Assembly (NCBI GenBank): GCA_002351535.1
Contig: DEGR01000033.1
Span: forward strand, 1,442 to 65,441
Length of the DNA stretch: 64,000 bases
Direction: 5' to 3'
Source: Lachnospira sp. UBA2821
Lineage (GTDB): Bacteria > Bacillota > Clostridia > Lachnospirales > Lachnospiraceae
Position numbers and translations under genes: made by a program. The stretch's first letter is position 1, and the number at the start of each line of letters is the position of its first letter. Positions 44,028 through 53,405 of the stretch are shown in pieces. The notes beneath the pieces were generated by a model, which ran no database searches, was not told the DNA's origin, and saw only the letters and a program-made list of their open reading frames with translations.

Positions 44028-45317
44028 TCAATTATATCTGTCTGTTGTTGTCTCTTCACTATCTGTTGTCTCTTCATCATCGCTTAATCTGTCTTCTTTA
44101 AGTCTTGTCTCTTTTACCCCTGACAAATCCTGAATCGTATCATCAATATCCTGAACCGTAGTTGAAGGTGAATATATCTGTCCCTCAAACAAAAAGCTGT
44201 GAAGTTTCTCAACATTATATGTGAGTCCTGCTGCTACAACCATACTCTTACCTTTTATAGTAGGCATCTCCAATGTATATGGGAAACCTGTATTGTCTGT
44301 AAGGTTGAACTCTATTGCGGTAGGAATCATGTCCATTATCTCGTCAAAATCAAGACTTGTCTTAATAAATGTCTCTTCTTCTGTATTACTGTTTAGAATC
44401 ATTTTAGCAATCTTTATGAGTTTATCACTTCCTGCTGATTTTGCTTTTGCAACGAGCAGTTTAAGAACATATCTCTGTCTTGCTGTTCTTCCAAGGTCAT
44501 TTTTATATTCTTCACCATTTTCATCCGTAAATGTAGAATATCTGTTTCTACAATATGCCGTAGCCTGAAGTCCGTTAAGATGTACCGCACCGCTTGTAGC
44601 TACATCCGGCGAATCCATTCCCGTAACTTTTCTTGTCTCTACAAGATATCCGTTAATATAAAACTGTTCATCATCTGAGATAGTAAGGTCAATTCCTCCA
44701 AGTGCATCTATGATATTGGCAAGTCCGGAGAAATTAACAACAACATAATCCGTTATATTAAGGTCAAGGTTTGTATTAAGCATGTTTACGGAACCTTCTG
44801 CACCGCCCACAAAGAATCCTTCGTTCGCTTTGGAATAATAGCTTTCTCCATTCTGCTTACGAATCTTCATCATCGTATCTCTGTAAATAGATGCCATCTT
44901 AACATTGCCCGTATCATTGTTAATGCTTACTATAATAATTGAATCACTGTGCGTATCTTTCTCAAATTCACCATTTCTTGAATCCAGACCGAATAATGCA
45001 ATATTAGTATAGCCATGAAGTTTCTTCCTGACCTCTTTATTAACTTTAATCTTAGATTCATCATAATCTTTATCTTTTACATTCTTATTATAATCACCCT
45101 TCTCATTAGCAAGAAGAACATTTCTTACAAATGAACATCCTGAAAGTTCTTTGATAAGATTATTTCTGATTTTTATCTTACCTGCATCATCCGAAGCTGC
45201 ATAATATATACCAAATCCACCAAGAACGAGCGCAATAATAAGAACTACAACTTCAACCGCAAGTAATGCAATCTTTAATTTCTTTCTGTTTTTTTTCTTT
45301 TTTGTGTTTTTAGCCAT
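44028..45317 (-). CDS. LytR-CpsA-Psr (LCP) family polymer ligase
   Basis: This membrane protein of about 429 residues has a basic N terminus, one helix (about 18-42) and an extracellular LCP domain. Characteristic segments are GLDSRNGEFEKDTHSDSIII, KMASIYRDTMMKI, YVVVNFSGLANIIDALGGID and the arginine-rich YCRNRYSTF...DLGRTARQRYVL. LCP proteins move polymers from undecaprenyl carriers to peptidoglycan. Placed last in the rhamnose locus, it probably anchors that polymer. The ATG at 45317 follows GGAGG. It is 18 bp after the WbaP-type gene. Confidence 0.92.
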   Translation of the reverse strand: MAKNTKKKKNRKKLKIALLAVEVVVLIIALVLGGFGIYYAASDDAGKIKIRNNLIKELSGCSFVRNVLLANEKGDYNKNVKDKDYDESKIKVNKEVRKKLHGYTNIALFGLDSRNGEFEKDTHSDSIIIVSINNDTGNVKMASIYRDTMMKIRKQNGESYYSKANEGFFVGGAEGSVNMLNTNLDLNITDYVVVNFSGLANIIDALGGIDLTISDDEQFYINGYLVETRKVTGMDSPDVATSGAVHLNGLQATAYCRNRYSTFTDENGEEYKNDLGRTARQRYVLKLLVAKAKSAGSDKLIKIAKMILNSNTEEETFIKTSLDFDEIMDMIPTAIEFNLTDNTGFPYTLEMPTIKGKSMVVAAGLTYNVEKLHSFLFEGQIYSPSTTVQDIDDTIQDLSGVKETRLKEDRLSDDEETTDSEETTTDRYN

Positions 45318-45335
45318 TTGTACCTCCATCAACAA

Positions 45336-46739
45336 TTAATACGCATTTTTATTAATCATTCCCTTAAAAATAGTCATAAACATTATCTTTATGTCAAGAC
45401 TATATGACCAGTTCTCTATATAATAAAGGTCATACTCTATCCGCTTCATAATAGAAGTATCACCTCTGTATCCGTTTACCTGTGCCCATCCGGTAAGCCC
45501 CGGTCTTACCTGATGCTTAACCATATATCTTGGTATTTCTTCCCTGAACCTCTCAACAAAAAAAGGTCTTTCAGGTCTCGGTCCTACTATACTCATCTGT
45601 CCCAGAAGTATATTGAATAACTGTGGAAGCTCATCTATACTCGTTTTTCTCAATATGCCTCCTATCTTCGTTACCCTGCTGTCATTTTTAGTTGTCCATG
45701 CTTTCTTCTCATCTTCCTCATTCTGAACTTTCATAGTTCTGAACTTATACATCATAAATGTTTTATTATGAAGACCGACTCTTTCCTGTTTAAAAATCAA
45801 AGGACCTTTTGACGTCATTTTTATCATTATACCAATAATTGTCATTAAAGGAAACAATAAAATTATTCCTGCCAGTGAACCTGCTATATCAAACAGTCTT
45901 TTTACAGCAGCATGAAACTCATTATTCAATGGAACATATCTTATGTTAATTACTGGAAGTCCCATAATATCCTCAGTATATGGTCTCGTAGGTATTATAT
46001 GATTATAATCGGGTACAAACTGTGTATGCACTCCTGACTTCTCACACAGATTAACAATATTTTCAAATCTTCCATATTCAGACAGACTTAAAGTTATCGC
46101 AATCTCGTCAAGTTCGTTTTCCTGCAGTATATCAAACAGGCTGTCAACCCTTCCAAGAATATACACCCCGTTATACTCTTCTGTAACAGGTCTGTTATCA
46201 TCAAGTATGCCAACTATGTTATATCCCCACTCCTCATTAGCTTTTATTCGGTCTATATATTCCTCGGCAGCCCTGCTGTATCCGACTAACAGAATTTTCT
46301 TTGTATTAAATCCCTTTTTTCTTAATGTAATAAGCACATATTTAACAAGCGCCCTTAAGCCTATTTCAAATACTATATTAAGAATAAAGAAAAGTGCAAG
46401 CATCGTTCTTGAGAAATGCTGTTGCTTCGTAATATAAAGAATTGTTAAAAAAAGTAATATTCCGACCACATTGGCGGTAACAACATTCTTAACTTCATAT
46501 CTTATGCTGTGTACTCTCCTTGATGTATATAACTGAAATGCCGTATATAGCACAATATATACCGGCACAATCACATAAAGTGCCCTGAAATATGTTCTTC
46601 TTGAAAGTACATCCCCGGGCATAAGTAAAAATTTCCATTTAAATTTAATAACCCATGCCATCATGTATGCACCTATTATCACAAGTGCATCCAGAAAAAT
46701 GTGTAACCGGTTTAAATATTTTTGATTATCTTTTATCAA
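45336..46739 (-). CDS. WbaP/CpsE-type undecaprenyl-phosphate sugar-phosphate transferase
   Basis: This enzyme of about 467 residues has four N-terminal membrane helices, a CoA-binding-like middle domain and the C-terminal transferase with YKFRTMKV, RKTSIDELPQLFNIL, SIVGPRPERPFFVERF and RPGLTGWAQVNGYRG. It starts the second polysaccharide by making undecaprenyl-PP-hexose (glucose or galactose). The likely start is a TTG at 46739 with AGGTG upstream, giving MIKDNQKYLNRL; a GTG at 46748 is the alternative. The gene overlaps or abuts the upstream GT2 gene. Confidence 0.92.
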   Translation of the reverse strand: MIKDNQKYLNRLHIFLDALVIIGAYMMAWVIKFKWKFLLMPGDVLSRRTYFRALYVIVPVYIVLYTAFQLYTSRRVHSIRYEVKNVVTANVVGILLFLTILYITKQQHFSRTMLALFFILNIVFEIGLRALVKYVLITLRKKGFNTKKILLVGYSRAAEEYIDRIKANEEWGYNIVGILDDNRPVTEEYNGVYILGRVDSLFDILQENELDEIAITLSLSEYGRFENIVNLCEKSGVHTQFVPDYNHIIPTRPYTEDIMGLPVINIRYVPLNNEFHAAVKRLFDIAGSLAGIILLFPLMTIIGIMIKMTSKGPLIFKQERVGLHNKTFMMYKFRTMKVQNEEDEKKAWTTKNDSRVTKIGGILRKTSIDELPQLFNILLGQMSIVGPRPERPFFVERFREEIPRYMVKHQVRPGLTGWAQVNGYRGDTSIMKRIEYDLYYIENWSYSLDIKIMFMTIFKGMINKNAY

Positions 46740-47694
46740 TACAATCACCTATCTTTACAAATAGATTTGCCAATAATTCAAATTCTATTCGGAGATAATT
46801 AGTTATATTTTCTTTTTTATATCTGACTTTCTTACACTTACCCAAAGTCTTATATCCCTCAACAACACCTTTAACATATACCTTTGCAAGTCCCTTTCTC
46901 CACATAAACACAAGCTTCATAATTTTACCTGCAAGTATAAATGGATAATTAATTACAAGCTGTACAATAGGCATATTTTTATAATTAAGGTAAACATTAT
47001 TCCTTGCTGCAAGCCTGACCTTAAACTCATTATGCCTGCTTCCGCTTGAACCGCTTCCAACATGGTATACAACCGCATCAGCAATGTATTTGTTAACATA
47101 ACCGTTAATCTTAGCCCTATACGCCACGTCTACATCTTCAAGATATGCAAAATGCAGTTCATCAAAATAACCAATCTTCTCAAATACCTTTCTTCTGTAT
47201 ATGGCAGCTCCTGCACATGAAGAAAATATTAGAACATCTTTGTTAAAAATTTGTGTCTTTTTGTTATATCCCCTTGTAAATGTACATCCTATTATAGTGT
47301 AATAATCTCCCGCACTGTCAATCAGCTCCCTGTTATTGAACTGTATCATTTTTGATGCACATGAAAATATTTTAGGCGATTTTTCAATTCCTTCCACCAG
47401 TTTTTCCACGAAATACGGGTCGGATTCAGTATCGTTGTTAAGTAATATTACATATTTTGCATATGTTGCTTTTATTCCTTCATTTACTGCCCTGCTGAAA
47501 CCATAGTTATTATCAAGCCTGATAACCTTTATATCAGGGTATATTTCTTCTGCAACTGCAATACTGTTATCCGATGATGCATTATCTACAAGAATTACAT
47601 CAAAATCATCATATGTCTGCTTTTTTAATGATTCAAGACAGTCTTTCATGAACTTTTCACCATTATAATTAGGAATAATTATCGATACTCTCAT
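46726..47694 (-). CDS. Glycosyltransferase family 2, rhamnosyltransferase-like
   Basis: This 322-residue GT2 enzyme starts RVSIIIPNYNGEKFMKDCLE and has VDNASSDNS (about 36-44), YGFSRAVNEGIK and the metal site LLNNDTESDP. It continues with CAGAAIYRRKVFEKIGYFDE and YLEDVDVAYRAKINGY, close to the WbbL/RfbF rhamnosyltransferase group. With dTDP-rhamnose genes in the same locus, rhamnose transfer is a fair inference. It overlaps the upstream GT gene by 4 bp (ATGA) and the WbaP-type gene at its end. Confidence 0.88.
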   Translation of the reverse strand: MRVSIIIPNYNGEKFMKDCLESLKKQTYDDFDVILVDNASSDNSIAVAEEIYPDIKVIRLDNNYGFSRAVNEGIKATYAKYVILLNNDTESDPYFVEKLVEGIEKSPKIFSCASKMIQFNNRELIDSAGDYYTIIGCTFTRGYNKKTQIFNKDVLIFSSCAGAAIYRRKVFEKIGYFDELHFAYLEDVDVAYRAKINGYVNKYIADAVVYHVGSGSSGSRHNEFKVRLAARNNVYLNYKNMPIVQLVINYPFILAGKIMKLVFMWRKGLAKVYVKGVVEGYKTLGKCKKVRYKKENITNYLRIEFELLANLFVKIGDCIDKR

Positions 47695-49340
47695 CTGTTC
47701 CTCCGTATTTTTTTAGCACTGACAAGTGAGTAATCCGTTTTATTAAGTGTGAGATTACGGTTGTAGAATGGGTCACCTTTTTTAATTCTCTTTCCCCACA
47801 CATCTTTAAATCTTTCAATATCATCTTTATCATAAATAGCAGGCCTGATAACTTTGCTGCTATACACTGCCGTATCAGCCGCATATGTCACAAGCTTCCC
47901 TGTTGTGAATATTACTTTCATACAATAATCAACACCACTCATTGAAGCCGGAAATTCATCTGTAAGCCCTGCCACTTTATCGTAATACTCTGTATCTATC
48001 ATCATACATCTTACATCTACACCCATAGTATTTTGTGGAACACATATTCTTAAATAATATCCACGGTCTTTTATCGAAGTTCCCTCAAATGAATACCCGA
48101 AAAATCCCTTTGCACCAAGCACAAGTCCACCATATACAAGCTTACGCCTTTTGTCATATATTCTTCCGCCTGCGATGGCAACATCTTCACGCATAACATT
48201 TGCAACAAGATTCCGTACTCCTTCATCAGTAATATACATTGAATTATCAAGAAGAAGAACATATCTGTTTTCCTGCTGTTCTATAATACTGCCTATCTTT
48301 GCCGGACTGAATTCATCGACATAATATTCATCGTGCGGATATTTGATATCACGCTCTTCGTTTTTATCCGTTCCTGTATATATTACAGTTATCTTAGTAT
48401 CTTCACACTGATATCTTGTTCTGTAATATCCATATGCATCAGGATACATACTTACGTCCGCTCTTATTCCACATCTTTTATAATGATCTTCTATAACCTT
48501 AATGCCATTTTCATAAGCATAAAGTTTGCTCTCAGGTCTTCCCGCTGTTGAATCATTATGACATCTCCAATGATAAAGGACTTTCGGTATATGATGCACA
48601 ACATCTGAATTCTCTATACATCTGCATATAAAATCATAATCCTGTGCCCCATCGTATCTGCTGTCAAATCCACCGGTTGCAAGTGCTATTTCCCTTTTTG
48701 TAACAAAGAAATGACATATATAATTATTTGCCATGAAATAATCAGGATTGTAATCCGGTTTAAAGTGTGGCATAGAAAATACTTTACCACTCATATCTGT
48801 TTTATCTTCATCCGTATAAATAGTATCAATATGCGGGTTTTTGTTAAGTTCCCTGACAATTTCATAAAGAGCATCCGGTGCAAGAATATCATCATGGTCT
48901 GCAAGACCTATAAATTCACCTGTAGCCATCTTAAGTCCGGCATTCGTATTTCCTGATATTCCTTCATTTGATTCAAGCAGTCTGTATTTTATTCTGGAAT
49001 CCTCTTTCTTATACTGTCTGACAATCTCACTTATATTACTCTCGACAGCCGTTCCATCAGCAAGACAAAGTTCCCAGTTCGTATATGTCTGCTCTCTAAC
49101 TGAATCTATCATTGCCCTAAGAAAATTCTCAGGTGTCTTATACAGAGGCACTATTATACTTATAAGCGGACTATATCCGAATTGTCTGCTTCTTTGTTTT
49201 TCCAATATACTTACATCAAGAGCAGGCCTCCTGTGATAGGACGCCTGCTCTTTTATATGTCTCTTTGCTTTGATTATCGTACTTTCAATACCCTTATTTT
49301 TTAAATATGAGTATCCTCTCATAATCTCCTGTTTTAACAT
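47691..49340 (-). CDS. Glycosyltransferase family 2 with a degenerate second GT2 domain
   Basis: This 549-residue protein has a complete GT2 domain (about 57-290: SIIVPLYKTPENFLRAMIDS, LADGTAVE, the metal site ADHDD) and a second half that aligns in outline with the second GT2 domain of the neighbour at 49354. In the second half the nucleotide and metal motifs are lost (LLLDNSMYITDEG where LLNNDTE is expected). Both proteins end with a similar GDPFYN-N-TL-pattern tail. The second half may bind acceptor or protein partners. AGGAAAT precedes the ATG. Confidence 0.82.
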   Translation of the reverse strand: MLKQEIMRGYSYLKNKGIESTIIKAKRHIKEQASYHRRPALDVSILEKQRSRQFGYSPLISIIVPLYKTPENFLRAMIDSVREQTYTNWELCLADGTAVESNISEIVRQYKKEDSRIKYRLLESNEGISGNTNAGLKMATGEFIGLADHDDILAPDALYEIVRELNKNPHIDTIYTDEDKTDMSGKVFSMPHFKPDYNPDYFMANNYICHFFVTKREIALATGGFDSRYDGAQDYDFICRCIENSDVVHHIPKVLYHWRCHNDSTAGRPESKLYAYENGIKVIEDHYKRCGIRADVSMYPDAYGYYRTRYQCEDTKITVIYTGTDKNEERDIKYPHDEYYVDEFSPAKIGSIIEQQENRYVLLLDNSMYITDEGVRNLVANVMREDVAIAGGRIYDKRRKLVYGGLVLGAKGFFGYSFEGTSIKDRGYYLRICVPQNTMGVDVRCMMIDTEYYDKVAGLTDEFPASMSGVDYCMKVIFTTGKLVTYAADTAVYSSKVIRPAIYDKDDIERFKDVWGKRIKKGDPFYNRNLTLNKTDYSLVSAKKIRRNR

Positions 49341-49353
49341 ATTTCCTCATTTC

Positions 49354-52300
49354 CTAGCCCGGAATGTAAAAATCAGGACGGTCCAATGAGAAATTAGGGT
49401 TAAAATATGGATCACCTGCATCAATTACATCTTTCCACTTAGTTCTGAACATTTTAACTTCTTTTTTGAAACGGTTCTTCTTAGACTTTGTAGTCTCAAA
49501 TCCTCTTGATTTTGATTCATAATGATACATTTCACAATATGGTGTAAATATGTTAAGATATCCCTTCTGTCTTGCCTTAAGGCAGAAATCCACATCATTA
49601 AATGCCACTGAGAATTCTTCATCAAGCCCGCCAAGTTCATCATATATACTCTTCTTAACCATCATACATGCACCTGTTACGGCTGACATATCCTGCGCAT
49701 AGAATAATCTTCCCATATATCCTACATTATCCTTATCACATCCGTAATGTACATGACCCGCTGCTCTGTCTGAACCGAGTCCTATTACTATTCCTGCATG
49801 CTGTATGGTATCATCTTCATAGAATAACTTAGCTCCGACTACTGCAACGTCATCCCTCTGTGCATACATAAGTAATTCTTCAATCCAGTCTTCACTTATA
49901 ACTTCTGTATCATTGTTAAGAAGTATGATGTATTTACCTGTAGCAAAACTCTCTCCAAAGTTGTTAATTTTTGAATAATTAAATTCATCTTTGTATTCAA
50001 CTACACGAATTCTGTCATTTTTCTCAATTTCCTTATAGTAATCAAATGTCTCCGTCTTAATGCTGTTATTCTCGATTACAATTATTTCATAATCTTTATA
50101 AGTTGATTTCTCAAGTATTGAATTAATACACTTTTTAAGGTCTTCTAAATGATCTTTATTAGGTATAAGAATAGATACCTTTGGTGTCTCATTAATCTCA
50201 TATTTAAATTTAAATATTGTCGGGAAAGCCTTACTGCTCTCAACCTGTGCCTTAAGTCCTGCTCTTTCCATATGTGCTTCAACAGCTCTCTTAGCAGCAT
50301 CAATCGCATATGTCTTTGCATTAATATCAGATGCAACTGAGTTTGGATGAGACCTCCAGAAATATAATATCTTAGGTATGTGACATATATTCTGTGCCTT
50401 TTCGGTAAGTCTCAATATAAGGTCATGGTCCTGACTTCCATCATATTCACTTCTGAATCTTCCTGCCTCATCAAGTAATGTCTTTTTAAATACTGAAAAA
50501 TGACATATATAGTTATTTGCACGAAGATTGTCAATCGCAAAATCAGGTTTACAATGTCTGGTTATTATATTGAATACATTTGTTCCTTCAAATGTTGCCT
50601 CATCTGTATATACATAATCGGCATTTTTCTCACAAATAACCTTCATATTTTCAAATAAAACCGAAGGATGAAGGAAATCATCGTGGTCAAATAATGCAAT
50701 ATAATTTCCTGTTGCCATATCTATACACGCATTAGTATTCTCCGATATTCCACCGTTTTTCTCAAGCTTTTTATATTTTATCCTATTGTCTTTTTCTGTA
50801 TACTCAGCACATATTCTTCCAACTTCTTTATGCTCATCATCACTTCCGTCAGCAAGACAAAGCTCCCACTTTTCATAAGTCTGGTACTGTACTGACTCAA
50901 TCATCTCACGAAGGAATCTTTCAGGTGTGTTATACAGTGGAACAAGAATACTAAATGTTATGTCTTTATCAAACTTTGTATTTCTCTCCTCCATATACTT
51001 TTTCTCAGGAACCATAATATTTACAATCTCTTTTACAGACTGAACTTCCGGATGAACCACTACATATTTTTCACCTTTTATTATACATTTGGCTCTTTTG
51101 CAGACTGTATATGTCACTTTATTTGATTTTAACAGCTTCTTAGTTCCATTTTTTAACTTTCTAAGAGGTCTTGTAACCTTCCACGATCTGGATGTCATTA
51201 ATAATGCCTTCTCTCTATTCATATAATCTATCTGTTGTCCCATCTGCTCAACCTGCTGTCTCAGATTGTCAATAGTACCATTAAGTGCACCAATTGCCGC
51301 TTCTGCCCTTAAAGCTCTTTCGGTATTATCTTTAAGAACTTCCATATACTCGGGAGCGCAGTATGCCATCTCTATCTCCAATGTAATATCTTTTATTATT
51401 GTTCCCTCAATATCTACCTCAATCCATGGATCCTCATTATAGGCATAGATATTTTCCTCTACAAGCTGTCCATTAGTCGTATATGGCAAATCATACCTGC
51501 CATTACCCTTTACACTTTTAATAACTATGGAGCAGCTTTCCTCGCATGGGTCAATTCTATATTTCTTAACATCTTTTTCCACATTTATGTTTATAGTGTA
51601 TTTATCTCTTCCATGCATCTGAACCTGTCTGTAAAAGGTGTCATTTTCATTGTATCCGCCACCTTTGTCCATATATATTCTCATATTCTTAGACATTACT
51701 TCCATTGCTTCACATGCATTTATGGCAGATTTTCCTATATCTTCATATAATTCTCTTAAAGGATGCTCATCACCTTTGACATAATTCTGGAAATTAATCT
51801 CCATCTGTTTAAATGTCTCTATATCCTTTTCAGAAACATCTTCAAGACGTACTATATCCTTTAAAGGCTTTCTTGCATTGCTTGTCTCGAAATAATAATG
51901 AAGTGTTCTGAATTTAATAAACTCTACAGGAACAGGAAAATCAAATGTCCACTCGTAGTCTATAAGATGCCATCCTTCATCATTCACAAGTATATTGCCA
52001 AGAACAAGGTCAATATCATTTACTTTTCCACTGTGCATTTTTCCTTCAAATGAAACATCTCCAAAAATATTTCTGAATTCTTCTGTAATATAAAACTCAT
52101 CCTGCGAATTATATTTATCTATAATGCCAAGATATTTTCTTAATATTTTCTCCGCTTTATCTATATTTTTTTCACTGATGCAGGAATCCACTATCTCCTC
52201 TAATGTCTTACCTTCTATAAAATCAGATACTGCATAACAGTCTCTCTTAACTGATTTGCTTATAATAATACCTGAACCTTTATACTGTTCTTCAAGAAGG

Positions 52301-52461
52301 CCAGACCACTTTATAATGTCTTCTATATGTGCTGCAGCTTTATCGCTGCTTCCATATTTTCTGACCTCTGTTTTTCCTTCATCATTTTTCACCATATCAG
52401 TACAGATTGAAAATCTTTCTGCCCTGTCATTGGAAAACTTTGCAAATATAACTTTACTCAT
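49354..52461 (-). CDS. Kinase-like domain, coiled coil and two GT2 domains in one protein
   Basis: This 1035-residue protein has four parts. Residues about 1-245 resemble an APH/choline-kinase-type fold, with the catalytic pattern DLVLGN (Asp151, Asn156) followed by IDYEW (Asp168). Residues about 275-370 look like a beta-rich domain. A coiled coil spans about 375-425, followed by a basic stretch. Two GT2 domains end the protein: about 500-725 (metal site DHDD, 592-595) and 758-1000 (LLNNDTE, 847-853). It overlaps the upstream methyltransferase gene by 8 bp. Together they recall the methyltransferase-kinase-coiled coil of WbdD chain terminators, here fused to sugar transferases. This parallel is inference. 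Confidence 0.8.
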   Translation of the reverse strand: MSKVIFAKFSNDRAERFSICTDMVKNDEGKTEVRKYGSSDKAAAHIEDIIKWSGLLEEQYKGSGIIISKSVKRDCYAVSDFIEGKTLEEIVDSCISEKNIDKAEKILRKYLGIIDKYNSQDEFYITEEFRNIFGDVSFEGKMHSGKVNDIDLVLGNILVNDEGWHLIDYEWTFDFPVPVEFIKFRTLHYYFETSNARKPLKDIVRLEDVSEKDIETFKQMEINFQNYVKGDEHPLRELYEDIGKSAINACEAMEVMSKNMRIYMDKGGGYNENDTFYRQVQMHGRDKYTININVEKDVKKYRIDPCEESCSIVIKSVKGNGRYDLPYTTNGQLVEENIYAYNEDPWIEVDIEGTIIKDITLEIEMAYCAPEYMEVLKDNTERALRAEAAIGALNGTIDNLRQQVEQMGQQIDYMNREKALLMTSRSWKVTRPLRKLKNGTKKLLKSNKVTYTVCKRAKCIIKGEKYVVVHPEVQSVKEIVNIMVPEKKYMEERNTKFDKDITFSILVPLYNTPERFLREMIESVQYQTYEKWELCLADGSDDEHKEVGRICAEYTEKDNRIKYKKLEKNGGISENTNACIDMATGNYIALFDHDDFLHPSVLFENMKVICEKNADYVYTDEATFEGTNVFNIITRHCKPDFAIDNLRANNYICHFSVFKKTLLDEAGRFRSEYDGSQDHDLILRLTEKAQNICHIPKILYFWRSHPNSVASDINAKTYAIDAAKRAVEAHMERAGLKAQVESSKAFPTIFKFKYEINETPKVSILIPNKDHLEDLKKCINSILEKSTYKDYEIIVIENNSIKTETFDYYKEIEKNDRIRVVEYKDEFNYSKINNFGESFATGKYIILLNNDTEVISEDWIEELLMYAQRDDVAVVGAKLFYEDDTIQHAGIVIGLGSDRAAGHVHYGCDKDNVGYMGRLFYAQDMSAVTGACMMVKKSIYDELGGLDEEFSVAFNDVDFCLKARQKGYLNIFTPYCEMYHYESKSRGFETTKSKKNRFKKEVKMFRTKWKDVIDAGDPYFNPNFSLDRPDFYIPG

Positions 52462-53392
52462 GGGCTTCTCCCTCTCTCATCACAACTAAAAAGGAATTAG
52501 AATACTCATCAAACATTTTCTCATTAATAATTGTGTCAAATACTTTGGACTCATCAAATAATAACATCCTGCTTCTGTCAAAATTCTGTATATTAGCAGT
52601 GAGTTCTCCCACTTTAGGAAGATATTCATCCGAATAAATCCTCATAGGAAATTTGTAATCAGGATATGGATAAAAGAAATCATAGTCCGAAAGTCCTGTC
52701 TCTTTTAGCATCTGCTCTAATTCTTTTCTTGCAAATGTCTTGACACCTGAAGTATTAGTGTATCCTTCTATTCCTTCGAAGAATGTGCCGAAATGGTCTT
52801 CCCTGCAGCCTGCAAAATATTTAAGTCCAAGCTTATTTTCTATAGCCATGACTATCATTCCACCCGGATTAAGATGTTTTTTTATTATGCTTAAAAACTG
52901 TTTATATGGATTCGATGAATCAATATAAGCATCAGCATATTCAAATACTCCGATAAGCGTAATACAGTCATATTTTCCCAAATCTTTTTCTATGTCCTGA
53001 AAATTGCCTACCATTATCTCAATATTGTCTCTTTTTTTATTCCTGTTAGCATTGATTGTACTTCTCTGCTTTGAAAGTTCAACACATGTGACACTTTTTG
53101 CCCGGTCGGCAAGTGCTCCTGTTATCGCACCACAGCCTGAGCCAATCTCGAGAACAGTCTTGTCTTTATCTATATCGATAGTTCCAACTATATTCTGTCG
53201 TATATGTGATAAATGATACATCACAGCCCAGTCCTTTTTTTCTGCTATTACTTCATTGAACTGTGTTTCATCATAATTCTCTGTTATATCTAATAATACA
53301 TTCTCAATCTCACCATCTGTGTACAAATCTTTTCCGCCATAATACTTGAGATTAAGTTTTACTTTTCCAATATTTTCAATCTTGTCCAACAT
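52454..53392 (-). CDS. Class I SAM-dependent methyltransferase of the polysaccharide locus
   Basis: This 312-residue enzyme has the SAM-binding motif VLEIGSGCGAITGALA (about 80-95), CVELSKQRS and the substrate-side YDCITLIGVFEYAD, then LNPGGMIVMAIENKLGLKYF. The latter segments recur in methyltransferases of O-antigen and glycan loci. It is placed between the Wzt gene and the kinase-GT gene, overlapping the latter by 8 bp, which suggests it modifies the growing or finished glycan, possibly its non-reducing end. GAGGTG precedes the ATG. The methylated position cannot be predicted. Confidence 0.85.
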   Translation of the reverse strand: MLDKIENIGKVKLNLKYYGGKDLYTDGEIENVLLDITENYDETQFNEVIAEKKDWAVMYHLSHIRQNIVGTIDIDKDKTVLEIGSGCGAITGALADRAKSVTCVELSKQRSTINANRNKKRDNIEIMVGNFQDIEKDLGKYDCITLIGVFEYADAYIDSSNPYKQFLSIIKKHLNPGGMIVMAIENKLGLKYFAGCREDHFGTFFEGIEGYTNTSGVKTFARKELEQMLKETGLSDYDFFYPYPDYKFPMRIYSDEYLPKVGELTANIQNFDRSRMLLFDESKVFDTIINEKMFDEYSNSFLVVMREGEAHE

Positions 53393-53405
53393 TGCACCTC
53401 ATTTA

